Source: a virus
DNA length: 64,000 nucleotides
Reading direction: 5' to 3' (one strand)
IMG/VR virus record: IMGVR_UViG_3300031918_000008
Span: 39,519 to 103,518 of that record
The notes below the pieces were generated by a model. The model did no database searches. It worked only from the letters and a program-made list of their open reading frames with translations, and was not told the origin of the DNA. The position numbers and the translations under genes were made by a program. Within the stretch, counting starts at the first letter, position 1, and each line of letters begins with the position of its first letter. Of the stretch, positions 49,844-57,826 are shown one piece after another.

Positions 49844-49869
49844 CATTAGTAAAAATAAGTTTTATAAAA
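49840..49869 (+). promoter_or_regulatory. sigma-70-like promoter
   Basis: TTGACA at 49840-49845, 18-nt spacer, TATAAA at 49864-49869. It lies before the 49886 gene and the downstream NAPRTase gene. Confidence 0.72.
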
Positions 49870-49885
49870 GATATAAGGAAAAATT

Positions 49886-50326
49886 ATGGAAAAATTAAAA
49901 GATAATGTAACTGAATTAAAAAAACTAACAGATGAGCTGGCAGGTGTAATTAAAAGTTTGGATGAAAAAAAGACTGAATATGAATCATCTATAAAAGAGC
50001 TGGAAGAAAAGAAAGTAGAGTTATCTACAAAGATTGCAAGTACTAAAGTGCTGATTGAAGCCGATGTCTTGGTAGATTTTAAAACTACTGCAAATAAATC
50101 TTATTATGGTGGTATTGGTGTTCAGGAGCGTAAAAAGATTACTTATGATTCTGCTATTGTATTTGCATGGGCAAAAGTAAAGGGAATGTTTATTGTACTT
50201 GACTCTAAGGCTTTTGAAAAGTCTGCTGAAGCAATGATCGCGGCTGATCCTATTATTGCAAAGGCTGTAAAAATTACTAAAGAGCCACAAGTGACTTATC
50301 CTAAAGAAATTAAGTTAGAAGACTAA
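49886..50326 (+). CDS. coiled-coil protein, 146 aa
   Basis: ATG behind AAGGAAAAATT. Residues 1-55 form a perfect-looking coiled coil (ELKKLTDELAGVIKSLDEKK and ELEEKKVELSTKIAS). The C-terminal 80 residues are globular, with FAWAKVKGMFIVLDSKAF. Could be a scaffolding, masking or DNA-binding protein. No specific family recognised. Confidence 0.68.
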   Translation: MEKLKDNVTELKKLTDELAGVIKSLDEKKTEYESSIKELEEKKVELSTKIASTKVLIEADVLVDFKTTANKSYYGGIGVQERKKITYDSAIVFAWAKVKGMFIVLDSKAFEKSAEAMIAADPIIAKAVKITKEPQVTYPKEIKLED

Positions 50327-50336
50327 GGAGCAAAAT

Positions 50337-50642
50337 ATGGAAGTAGCATTAATAATTTGCATTATAATAGTAAGTATGTTTATGCTGTTGTATTTTATTA
50401 GACATCTTATAATAGTTAGTACTCCTTATCATGCATATATAAGTTGGAAAGATTTTAAACGGTATCAAACTAAATATATGACTTTTTTTGATACTCATAT
50501 AAATTTTGACTATGATTGGTATTTAGTTTTTCATTTACCTACCTATATTTTATTCTTTTTCTGGTATATTAATAAATCTATTAATAATGCAAAAGAAAAT
50601 ATGCATACTCAAATTATTGCTCCGTGGCTGGTAAATAAATGA
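50337..50642 (+). CDS. membrane protein, 101 aa
   Basis: Two hydrophobic segments: ALIICIIIVSMFMLLYFI (about 4-21) and YLVFHLPTYILFFFWYI (near 62-78). ATG behind AAGGAGCAAAAT. Overlaps the NAPRTase gene by four bases. Function unknown. Confidence 0.66.
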   Translation: MEVALIICIIIVSMFMLLYFIRHLIIVSTPYHAYISWKDFKRYQTKYMTFFDTHINFDYDWYLVFHLPTYILFFFWYINKSINNAKENMHTQIIAPWLVNK

Positions 50643-51859
50643 AACAAATTATAACCAGTTGTTTAGATACTGATTTATATAAGTTCTCTCAAGGCCAACT
50701 ATTTATGCATCAGTTTTCCGATATTGAAACTGAATGGACTTTTAAATGTCGTAGTGATGTATTTTTTACTCCTGAAATGGTAGAAGAAATTAAATTACAA
50801 TTAGAAGCATATTGCAATTTGACTTTTACTAAAGATGAACTTAATTATTTATCTTCAACAAAATGGTTATCAAAAGATTACATAAGCTTCTTATCTGTAT
50901 GGCATCCATTGTTTGAACATTTTACTATCAATACTAATAATAAATGTGGTTTAAATATTGTAACTCGTGGCCCTCAGTTTTTAATAAGCTACTATGAAAT
51001 TCCTGCACTTGCTATTATTAATGAAGTATATTTTTATTATAAGTACAAAGATACTTATAGCAAACTTGAAAGCTCTTTTAGATATAGGTTATCTGAAAAA
51101 ATAGATTCATTAGAAGCCAAAGAATTCTGTATAGGAACTTTTTCAGAGTTTGGAACGCGCCGAAGACTGTCTAAAGATATACAAGAGTATATGCTTATAA
51201 AACTTACTGAAAATTTTAATTCTGAATATGAAGATAATAACTTATTTGTGGGTACATCAAATGTATTTTTTGCTAAACAACTTGGAATAAAAGCAATTGG
51301 CACAATGGCTCATGAATCTGTAATGGTAATTGGACAAGGTTATTCAGAGTTTAATCCAGCTTATAGTAATGCTCGTATGATGGAAGCATGGCATAAAGAG
51401 TTTGGAACAGAGCTTGGTATTTATCTAACTGACACTATTACTACAGATTGCTTTTTGAAGGACTTTGATAAACTGAATGCAACACTGTTTACAGGAGTGC
51501 GTCATGATAGTGGTGATCCCTATAAATGGGGAGAAAAAATAATAAAGCACTATATTGAATTAGATATTGATCCTCGTACTAAGACACTGCTATTTAGTGA
51601 TAGTCTAAACTTTGAAAAAGCAGATAAATTATACAATGCTTTTAATAACAGAATACAGGTTGCTTTTGGAATAGGAACTTATTTATCAAATGATACTTTT
51701 GTAGACCCATTAAATATTGTTATGAAGATAACAGAAGCTAACGGAATTCCTGTTTGTAAACTATCTGATGATATGGGTAAGTTTATGGGAAAGAGCGAAC
51801 AGTATCTAAATTATCTACAGCGTTCTATTGATTGGAGAATTAATAATGAAAGTAAATAA
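50639..51859 (+). CDS. pncB: nicotinate phosphoribosyltransferase
   Basis: 406 aa, normal for PncB (about 400). Converts nicotinate and PRPP to nicotinate mononucleotide, the first step of NAD salvage. The N-terminus SCLDTDLYKFSQGQLFM is the classic opening (LDTDLYK). Other marks are FGTRRRLSKDIQEYM, GTSNVFFAKQLGIKAIGTMAHE and GVRHDSGDPYKWGEK, which form the PRPP and substrate site. The phage also encodes an NAD-using ligase and an ART-like protein, so NAD upkeep matters to it. Confidence 0.93.
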   Translation: MKQIITSCLDTDLYKFSQGQLFMHQFSDIETEWTFKCRSDVFFTPEMVEEIKLQLEAYCNLTFTKDELNYLSSTKWLSKDYISFLSVWHPLFEHFTINTNNKCGLNIVTRGPQFLISYYEIPALAIINEVYFYYKYKDTYSKLESSFRYRLSEKIDSLEAKEFCIGTFSEFGTRRRLSKDIQEYMLIKLTENFNSEYEDNNLFVGTSNVFFAKQLGIKAIGTMAHESVMVIGQGYSEFNPAYSNARMMEAWHKEFGTELGIYLTDTITTDCFLKDFDKLNATLFTGVRHDSGDPYKWGEKIIKHYIELDIDPRTKTLLFSDSLNFEKADKLYNAFNNRIQVAFGIGTYLSNDTFVDPLNIVMKITEANGIPVCKLSDDMGKFMGKSEQYLNYLQRSIDWRINNESK

Positions 51860-52352
51860 AGAAGTAATTTTAAATCCTGTTATTGATTTAAGTTCAGGTA
51901 ACGGATATTGGTTTTATAATAGTAAGTATGAATTATATTTTGTAGGTGTAAAAGATATTAAGCATAATTATCATTGTAGATATTTTGAAAAATATGATAG
52001 TACTGATTTAGTTCAAATATTTTCTGATACTGAATTACTAAATGTATTAAAACAATGTATGATGAATGCAGAAGATAGCAGTAATAAAATTATTATTTAT
52101 ACTTCTAATGCTAAGTTTACTTCTATATTAAACCTTAAATATAGTGAAGGATTTTGTTTTTTCAAAATAATTGACTATGATAAAATTAAAGAATATTCTT
52201 GTGGTGGAAATATTCAAGTAAATAAATATGAAAAAGTTATTAATAACTATCCCGTTATAAATATTTATGATAACGATAATATGTTTTCTCATTGGCATAA
52301 AAATACATTAAAAGATAGTGTAGTAGAAACACTATTAAAGTTGATAAGGTAA
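51846..52352 (+). CDS. hypothetical protein, 168 aa
   Basis: ATG 51846 behind TTGGAGAATTAAT; it overlaps pncB by 14 bases. Mixed alpha/beta with many Tyr and Asn. No catalytic motif recognised. Operon context suggests expression with NAD salvage. Confidence 0.64.
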   Translation: MKVNKEVILNPVIDLSSGNGYWFYNSKYELYFVGVKDIKHNYHCRYFEKYDSTDLVQIFSDTELLNVLKQCMMNAEDSSNKIIIYTSNAKFTSILNLKYSEGFCFFKIIDYDKIKEYSCGGNIQVNKYEKVINNYPVINIYDNDNMFSHWHKNTLKDSVVETLLKLIR

Positions 52353-52356
52353 TAGT

Positions 52357-52806
52357 ATGAAATATAGCTCAATAGAAGATACATTAAAGCATAAGCAAAC
52401 AGTTACAAAGTACTTGAATATAATTATAAAGGAGCTAATTAAGCGATCAGAAGAACATGATAATAGTAAAATGGAAATAGGTGAAGTAGAATATTTTGAT
52501 ATTTATACACCAAAGCTTAAAGATGTTACTTATGGAAGTCCTGAATATAATGAAATGCTTAAAGAACTAAAGCCAGCCTTAGATCATCATTATGCAAATA
52601 ATAAGCATCATCCGGATCACTTTGCTAATGGGATAAGTGATATGGATTTGATTGATTTAATTGAAATGGTGTGTGACTGGAAAGCAAGCTCTCAGCGTAT
52701 GTCTGATGGAAATATATTGACTTCTATTCAAAAGAATCAAAGTAGATTTGGGTATGATGAACAATTAAATAGTATTTTTATTAATACAGTAAAAAGGTTT
52801 GAATAA
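52357..52806 (+). CDS. DUF5662-like protein, 149 aa
   Basis: His-rich pattern: IKELIKRSEEHDNSK (26-40), LKPALDHHYANNKHHPDHF (70-88) and LIEMVCDWKASSQRM. The H-D, HH and HHPDH groups are typical of a phage family (DUF5662) that looks like a compact metal-binding helical fold. Enzymatic role unknown; a nucleotide or phosphate hydrolase has been suspected for such HD-like proteins. Confidence 0.74.
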   Translation: MKYSSIEDTLKHKQTVTKYLNIIIKELIKRSEEHDNSKMEIGEVEYFDIYTPKLKDVTYGSPEYNEMLKELKPALDHHYANNKHHPDHFANGISDMDLIDLIEMVCDWKASSQRMSDGNILTSIQKNQSRFGYDEQLNSIFINTVKRFE

Positions 52807-52807
52807 A

Positions 52808-53143
52808 ATGAAAGAAATCACTTATGAAGAATTTGAAAAACTTATTACTCCTTTGATCGATTATCATAATCAAATGGCAGTAGTTGATGATAGCCTGTCT
52901 GCTATTTTTCCAGAGTCACGACCTTTTACTGAATTAGGACTAAATGTAGAAAAAGCTTACTTGGAATTAATAAATAAGTACTTGGATAATCTCTATTGTG
53001 ATGAATGGATTAGCTATTTTATCTATGATTGTGCTATGGGTAAAAATCCTATGGAAGTAAGCTATAAAAATAGTAAAGAAAAGAAAGTAAAATATAGCAT
53101 GAAAGATATTAAAACGTTGTATAAAGTTATTTATAGTAAGTGA
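52808..53143 (+). CDS. hypothetical protein, 111 aa
   Basis: ATG 52808, just after the previous stop, is preferred to a TTG at 52799. AAAAGG lies upstream. Helical, acidic first half, Lys-rich end. No motif recognised. Confidence 0.63.
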   Translation: MKEITYEEFEKLITPLIDYHNQMAVVDDSLSAIFPESRPFTELGLNVEKAYLELINKYLDNLYCDEWISYFIYDCAMGKNPMEVSYKNSKEKKVKYSMKDIKTLYKVIYSK

Positions 53144-53149
53144 GGTTAT

Positions 53150-53344
53150 ATGAAATTATTTGATGTTAAAGTAGGATCAATGCATTATGGGATAGCTATA
53201 GGAATCAGCAAAGAGGCGGTGCAGGATTACTATAATGCTTTGCATACTGTTGATTTTTCTATTGAAGAAATAACAGATACAAGTGTACTTCCTAATGTAA
53301 TGGAAATAAAAATTACTCAAGCTATAAAGGAAAAGTATAAATAA
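53150..53344 (+). CDS. hypothetical protein, 64 aa
   Basis: Short alpha/beta protein (KLFDVKVGSMHYGIAIGISKE). ATG behind GAGGTTAT. No recognisable motif; small, but evenly spaced within the operon. Confidence 0.58.
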   Translation: MKLFDVKVGSMHYGIAIGISKEAVQDYYNALHTVDFSIEEITDTSVLPNVMEIKITQAIKEKYK

Positions 53345-53356
53345 GGAAAGGTTAAT

Positions 53357-53572
53357 ATGGCTAAGACAAAAACAAAATTAAATCCTGATATTATTTTGCA
53401 ATGTAGGAAATGCGATCATCTATTGTATATTGATATTAAAAAGTTTATGACACAAAATATAGATAATCTACCTGATTGCGATGAATGTGGTGAAGAAGGA
53501 AATCTTAATTGGATTGTGGTACGTAGTGGAAACTTTACTAAAGACTATGGAATAAAAAATAATGAAGAATAA
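53357..53572 (+). CDS. zinc-ribbon protein, 71 aa
   Basis: CRKC (about 16-19) and CDECGEEG (about 40-47) make a ribbon, typical of small nucleic-acid binding proteins. ATG behind AAGGAAAGGTTAAT. Overlaps the lipoprotein gene by 11 bases. Confidence 0.66.
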   Translation: MAKTKTKLNPDIILQCRKCDHLLYIDIKKFMTQNIDNLPDCDECGEEGNLNWIVVRSGNFTKDYGIKNNEE

Positions 53573-53897
53573 AATTTTAATTATAGGTATAGCAAGTCTA
53601 TGCCTTTTTTCAGGTTGCAAATATAAAAGTCTATCTGATGTAATTATTCCCTATACTATGTTATATAATGCACCAACAGAATTAACTATTAATAATTCAA
53701 ATTATGGTACTAATTATTCTTATTATTTTATTAAAAGAAATTCTTATTTTATAAGTATCGATGTTCGTAAAAACTTATTTGGGTACTATGTATATTCTGA
53801 ATATATAAAAAAGGATGGTATTATTACTTATGAAAATAAGCACAATATTATTTCTTATAAAAGTATAACTATAGAAAAGGATTATACTAATGATTGA
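53562..53897 (+). CDS. putative lipoprotein, 111 aa
   Basis: Signal sequence MKNKILIIGIASLCLFSGC with a lipobox FSGC at 16-19, then a mature part of about 92 residues rich in Tyr, Asn and Ile. Lys-rich start and hydrophobic core are standard. Phage lipoproteins may exclude superinfecting phage, or act as outer spanins. No coiled coil is visible, which argues for exclusion. It overlaps the next gene by eight bases. Confidence 0.72.
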   Translation: MKNKILIIGIASLCLFSGCKYKSLSDVIIPYTMLYNAPTELTINNSNYGTNYSYYFIKRNSYFISIDVRKNLFGYYVYSEYIKKDGIITYENKHNIISYKSITIEKDYTND

Positions 53898-54078
53898 AAA
53901 AATTGATGGTTTTGGTGAAGATATGTTTGAACTAGTTTGTGATGTCTGTGGAGATACAGCAGATATTCCTTTTGAAAGTTTTTATGATGCAGTAAGTTAT
54001 AAAAAAGATAAAGATAATGGATGGACAAGCAGGTGTATAGATGATGAATGGGAAGATCGTTGCCCAAGTTGTACTTAA
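53890..54078 (+). CDS. small zinc-binding protein, 62 aa
   Basis: CDVCGD at about 17-22 and CPSC near the C-terminus (58-61), separated by an acidic helical region. This is a four-Cys ribbon with a long insert. Overlaps the lipoprotein gene. Confidence 0.62.
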   Translation: MIEKIDGFGEDMFELVCDVCGDTADIPFESFYDAVSYKKDKDNGWTSRCIDDEWEDRCPSCT

Positions 54079-54086
54079 AGGATTAT

Positions 54087-54656
54087 ATGAGTAGAACAAT
54101 AGAAGTATCTGATGAACAGTATGAGTTACTTAAAAGTTTTAAGTCAATGCTTGTAGAACAAGACGTAAGATGTACCAGCGATCCAGTATATGTCATTGAA
54201 GAAAATAAAAGAGTATACGGTGTAGAGGAAAATTATAGTACTGGCTTTGTTTGGTATGTCGATGCTGACGATGAAATAGAAACAAACTTAGAATTATTTC
54301 AAATGGTTTTAGAAAACTGTAAAGATACCTTAGTTAGTCTTTGGAAAGAAAGTAAAGAAACAGAATGTGAACCAACAGAAGAAGAGCTAAAGCAAAGTTT
54401 TTTAGATGATATAGAATATTGGGATGATGGCTTTATTTATGAAAAAGTTCTTGATAATTTAGCAATATCTAGAGTTTATTATAGAGAAGAGCATAATATT
54501 TCATCATCTAGTGCAGTGTTTAGTTTGTTTGAAAAAGATGCCAAAAATTATTGTAATCATGATAGTGCTAACTGGCATACCTACGCAGTAAGTAGTTATA
54601 GATCGAAGCATATGAATGAATTGCGGAAGTTACTAATTGACTTAAAGCTGGAATAA
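54087..54656 (+). CDS. hypothetical protein, 189 aa
   Basis: ATG 54087 behind AAAGGATTAT; an upstream in-frame start at 54048 is inside the previous gene and unlikely. Acidic protein with a WYVDADDEIETN segment and long helices in the second half (CEPTEEELKQSFLDDIEYW). No family recognised. Confidence 0.64.
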   Translation: MSRTIEVSDEQYELLKSFKSMLVEQDVRCTSDPVYVIEENKRVYGVEENYSTGFVWYVDADDEIETNLELFQMVLENCKDTLVSLWKESKETECEPTEEELKQSFLDDIEYWDDGFIYEKVLDNLAISRVYYREEHNISSSSAVFSLFEKDAKNYCNHDSANWHTYAVSSYRSKHMNELRKLLIDLKLE

Positions 54657-54663
54657 ATATATT

Positions 54664-54897
54664 ATGAATAATAAAAGAATTTCTACTTTTGTAGATAACG
54701 AGTGGTATGCTTTTTATAGGGATGTTGATAAAGATTACATTTGTAATCAAAGTATACTTACTATACTAGAACTATTTTACAACTACCTAAATGACAAGTC
54801 AGAGTATTGTAAAAAGCTCATGGACTACTACAATTTAATTTCAGATAAATATAAAGCTGACTATTGGAAAGAAAGATACGAAAAGGAAATAAAATGA
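54664..54897 (+). CDS. hypothetical protein, 77 aa
   Basis: Helical, aromatic (NEWYAFYRDVDKDYI, LFYNYLNDK). Overlaps the next gene by four bases. No motif recognised. Confidence 0.58.
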   Translation: MNNKRISTFVDNEWYAFYRDVDKDYICNQSILTILELFYNYLNDKSEYCKKLMDYYNLISDKYKADYWKERYEKEIK

Positions 54898-55142
54898 TTT
54901 TAAAAGACTATCTAGAAAATACCTATACAATAGGCGAATTAATAATGCTTGATGATTGGTTTAATGGTGATGAAAATTATTCTACTTGGTGCGAAGTTTG
55001 TGTTACTTCCATAATGAAAGGAACAGATTTTGATGATTTAAAAGAAATCTGTGTATGTGTAAAAACATTAATTATTAAAAAACTAAAATATGCTTTATCT
55101 AGTATTCATGGTAGTGAGATATACTTTAAGGAACAAATATGA
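54894..55142 (+). CDS. hypothetical protein, 82 aa
   Basis: ATGA overlap start behind AAAGGAAATAAA. Cys-rich middle (WCEVCVTSIMKG, CVCVKT). Four-base overlap with the following gene. Role unknown. Confidence 0.6.
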   Translation: MILKDYLENTYTIGELIMLDDWFNGDENYSTWCEVCVTSIMKGTDFDDLKEICVCVKTLIIKKLKYALSSIHGSEIYFKEQI

Positions 55143-55372
55143 GTAAACAAGCTGATTTATTTAATCAGTGGAAATTTGAATGTGATAAAATGAAAAACAC
55201 AATTAATGTTATTCAAAATGACTTTGACAGAATGCTTACAGACGGTAGTTGTACTAAGCAGGATATAGAAAGTTCCATTAACGATTTTAAGGAAATGTTT
55301 AAATATAATATTGCTAATTTTGAAGAACTAGAACAGCATGTTTGTGAGTTGCTATGGGAGAAATCAAGATGA
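55139..55372 (+). CDS. hypothetical helical protein, 77 aa
   Basis: Starts in an ATGA overlap behind AAGGAACAAAT. Fully helical (QADLFNQWKFECDKM and KQDIESSINDFKEMF); possibly a coiled coil. Four-base overlap with the next gene. Confidence 0.6.
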   Translation: MSKQADLFNQWKFECDKMKNTINVIQNDFDRMLTDGSCTKQDIESSINDFKEMFKYNIANFEELEQHVCELLWEKSR

Positions 55373-55677
55373 ATAGTGAACCAGTGGATAACAGTGAAGT
55401 AGTACATAGCCTCTTTGGTACTAAAAAAGAAGTAATAAATAATCGTGAAATTTATGGTGTTGATATAGGCGATGTATACTATCATTATGAAACTATAGGA
55501 AGTGTCTATTGGGGTATGAAGAAGTTCACAATTAAAAAAGTTGGAACAGGTTGTATGTGTTATACTCCTTTTTATGTTGAACTTGAATTTACTAATAATG
55601 ATGGAGAAATAAGTTGTCATCATGTTAGTTCAGAAGAATTAGTTAAAGATTTTTCCGTAACTGAAAAAGAAGCATAG
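55369..55677 (+). CDS. hypothetical protein, 102 aa, with open frame past its TAG
   Basis: ATG 55369 behind GGGAGAAATCAAG. Beta-rich with GTGCMCYTPFYVELEF. The frame stops at TAG 55675-55677, yet remains open for 36 more codons (IKYSKHIDREILHFKK ... IKELV) to a TGA that overlaps the ATG of the next gene in the usual ATGA form. The true gene may extend to 55788 by stop read-through, or a nonsense mutation may have shortened it. No other gene occupies the extension. Confidence 0.6.
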   Translation: MNSEPVDNSEVVHSLFGTKKEVINNREIYGVDIGDVYYHYETIGSVYWGMKKFTIKKVGTGCMCYTPFYVELEFTNNDGEISCHHVSSEELVKDFSVTEKEA

Positions 55678-55784
55678 ATTAAATATAGTAAACATATAGA
55701 TAGAGAAATACTTCATTTTAAAAAAATTATTGAAGATTATAATATATCTAAGATAGAAGTAGAAAATAAAATTAAGGAGTTAGT

Positions 55785-56687
55785 ATGAATATAGAATTTT
55801 ATGGAGTACGTGGTAGTTATTCTGTTCCCGGTTTATCTACTGTAAAATATGGTGGTAATACAACTTGTGTTAGTATTTCTACAGTATATAATGATAAAAT
55901 AATTCGTATTATTATAGATAGTGGAAACGGCATAATTCCTTTGGGCAAAAAAATGATTAATAATTATTTTGCTAAAAAAGAAAATCTTATAGCTACCCTT
56001 TTGTTTACTCACTTGCATCCAGATCATACACAAGGATTTCCTTTCTTTTCACCTAATTTCTTTTCAAACTGTGAACTACACTTAATGGGAATGAAAACTT
56101 TAAAAAAGAATATTGGAAATATCTTAGAACAAGATATGAACCAGCCTACATTTCCCATAGAATATAAAGATTTAAAATCAAAGAGATTTCATTATGAAGT
56201 AGTTGATGGACAAACTTTTTATATCGATATTACTGGAAAGCCCATAATGATAAAAAATGAGCAGGCCTTGTTTGAAGTAAAAATTATGCAGTCATATTCA
56301 CCGTCCCATCCACAGCAGGGTGCAGATTATTATAGAATAACTGAATTATTGTCTGGTAAAAGTGTAGCGTGTATATGGGATTTGGAGTCACACTATGGTG
56401 GTGATAAGCGCGTTATTTCTTTTGCAAAAGATTGTGATATAATGATTCATGATACACAATATACAGATGAAGAATATAATAATGATAAAATAGTTGTGCA
56501 AGGTTTTGGACATTCTACTTATTCAATGGCTATTGATAATGCTACTCAAGCGAATGTAAAAAAATTAATTTGTATGCATTATAATCCAAACCATTCTGAT
56601 GATACACTTGATAAAATTTCAGAATCATTAATTAGTAAAGATTTAGAAATAGTATTTTCAAAAGAAAATATGGAAATAGAAGTTTAA
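55785..56687 (+). CDS. metallo-beta-lactamase-fold hydrolase (phosphodiesterase-like)
   Basis: 300 aa. Start GVRGSYSVPG and YGGNTTCV (7-29) is typical of cyclic-nucleotide phosphodiesterase-type and RNase Z-related enzymes in this fold. The two-metal motif THLHPDH holds His76, His78, Asp80 and His81. Later ligands are WDLESHYGGD and MIHDTQY, and CMHYNP near the C-terminus. A phage member of this fold (Apyc1) destroys cyclic nucleotide alarms in Pycsar defence, so an anti-defence role is plausible. Substrate not proven. Confidence 0.82.
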   Translation: MNIEFYGVRGSYSVPGLSTVKYGGNTTCVSISTVYNDKIIRIIIDSGNGIIPLGKKMINNYFAKKENLIATLLFTHLHPDHTQGFPFFSPNFFSNCELHLMGMKTLKKNIGNILEQDMNQPTFPIEYKDLKSKRFHYEVVDGQTFYIDITGKPIMIKNEQALFEVKIMQSYSPSHPQQGADYYRITELLSGKSVACIWDLESHYGGDKRVISFAKDCDIMIHDTQYTDEEYNNDKIVVQGFGHSTYSMAIDNATQANVKKLICMHYNPNHSDDTLDKISESLISKDLEIVFSKENMEIEV

Positions 56688-56697
56688 GGAGTAAAGC

Positions 56698-56973
56698 ATG
56701 GGAATGGATAAAGATTGTGAGAAAGCAGAAGGATCAATATCTTTATTGTTAAAAGATATTTTTAGTGCATTGAAAGAATCAGACGCGATTATTAGTAATA
56801 GCTATGATAGGTTTCATGATGTAATAAAGAATGTTCCTGATACAGAGGCACCTAATGAAGAAAAAAGGCTGGAGAAAGAATCATATTTAGCTGAAAGTCT
56901 TTATAAAATCAAAGAAGAAATAGTTAGAATAAATAATTGTTATATTGATTTTAATTCAAAATGTGATTTGTAA
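56698..56973 (+). CDS. hypothetical helical protein, 91 aa
   Basis: ATG behind AAGGAGTAAAGC. Helical with Glu and Lys (NEEKRLEKESYLAESLYKIKE), two Cys at the ends. No motif recognised. It precedes another helical gene by 15 bases. Confidence 0.62.
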   Translation: MGMDKDCEKAEGSISLLLKDIFSALKESDAIISNSYDRFHDVIKNVPDTEAPNEEKRLEKESYLAESLYKIKEEIVRINNCYIDFNSKCDL

Positions 56974-56987
56974 ATTAAGGTGCTATT

Positions 56988-57308
56988 ATGGATTTTTCAG
57001 CATTAGACACAGAGCAGAAGGAAAAGCTTGATACTACACTACAGGCTTTTTATGAGTACAAAGTACTTGCACGAGACAACACAGCAAGTGCAAATGAATT
57101 GATTAGTAATCTTATTGATGATTTTATTCCAAAGATTGAAAAAGGCACTAAAGCAAGTAGAGCAGATAAGGAAAATAATAAGCAGGAGCGAAAGGAAGCA
57201 AAGCAGACTATTGGCGATATCGTTCGTGAATTCATGCGCGAAAAGGATAGTAAGCCCGATACTACTCCTGAAGCTAGACAGGCTTATGAAAATTTGAAAA
57301 ATAAGTAA
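56988..57308 (+). CDS. hypothetical charged helical protein, 106 aa
   Basis: ATG behind AAGGTGCTATT. Helical first part (LDTEQKEKLDTTLQAFYEYK), then Lys/Glu/Arg-rich (KENNKQERKEAKQ), probably nucleic-acid binding or disordered. Function unknown. Confidence 0.63.
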   Translation: MDFSALDTEQKEKLDTTLQAFYEYKVLARDNTASANELISNLIDDFIPKIEKGTKASRADKENNKQERKEAKQTIGDIVREFMREKDSKPDTTPEARQAYENLKNK

Positions 57309-57375
57309 AACAGTGTATGTAAAAATATCTATGTAAAAAAGTTTTTATTCAGAATATGTTTTATAAGGAGTTTAT

Positions 57376-57813
57376 ATGAAAACGGAAAATGAGATTAAGC
57401 GTGGGATTAAAACAACTATTAATCCAATGATGAGAAAGCTTTCTGAAAGTTTTTATTCTGGAAGTAGTCAATTGAAGTGTAAGGAACTTTATGATGTAGT
57501 TAAGTCACAGCTTAAAGCTTCTGATTTTATTAGTCAGCAGAACATTATTGAATATAAAGGGTATAAGCTTAAAGTTCGTTTTGCAGGTCAGAAGAATTGG
57601 TGATTTTCTCAGGTCTATGATGGGAACTTTTATGACTATGATCTTTATATTCGATTCTTTAATAATGAAGATAAAGGTGTATATCTGATTAATAAGGACT
57701 ATTTTAAATCATTAAAGGGAAGCAAGGCTCATGCACCTTGTAAAACTATAAAATCTTTTAATCCATCAAAAAGTGATAGAGAAGATATTGTAACTATGTA
57801 TAAGGTATGTTAA
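57376..57813 (+). CDS. gene with an internal in-frame TGA, 145 codons plus stop
   Basis: Starts behind AAGGAGTTTAT. The frame has TGA at 57601-57603 (codon 76, right after Trp) and is then open to TAA at 57811-57813. Residues 1-75 and 77-145 have matching codon use and look like one domain: basic helical start, then FSQVYDGNFYDYDLYIRFF and KGVYLINKDYF. So it may be a nonsense mutation, read-through of TGA, or decoding as Trp. Other genes here do stop at TGA. Confidence 0.68.
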
Positions 57814-57826
57814 TATAGGAGACATT

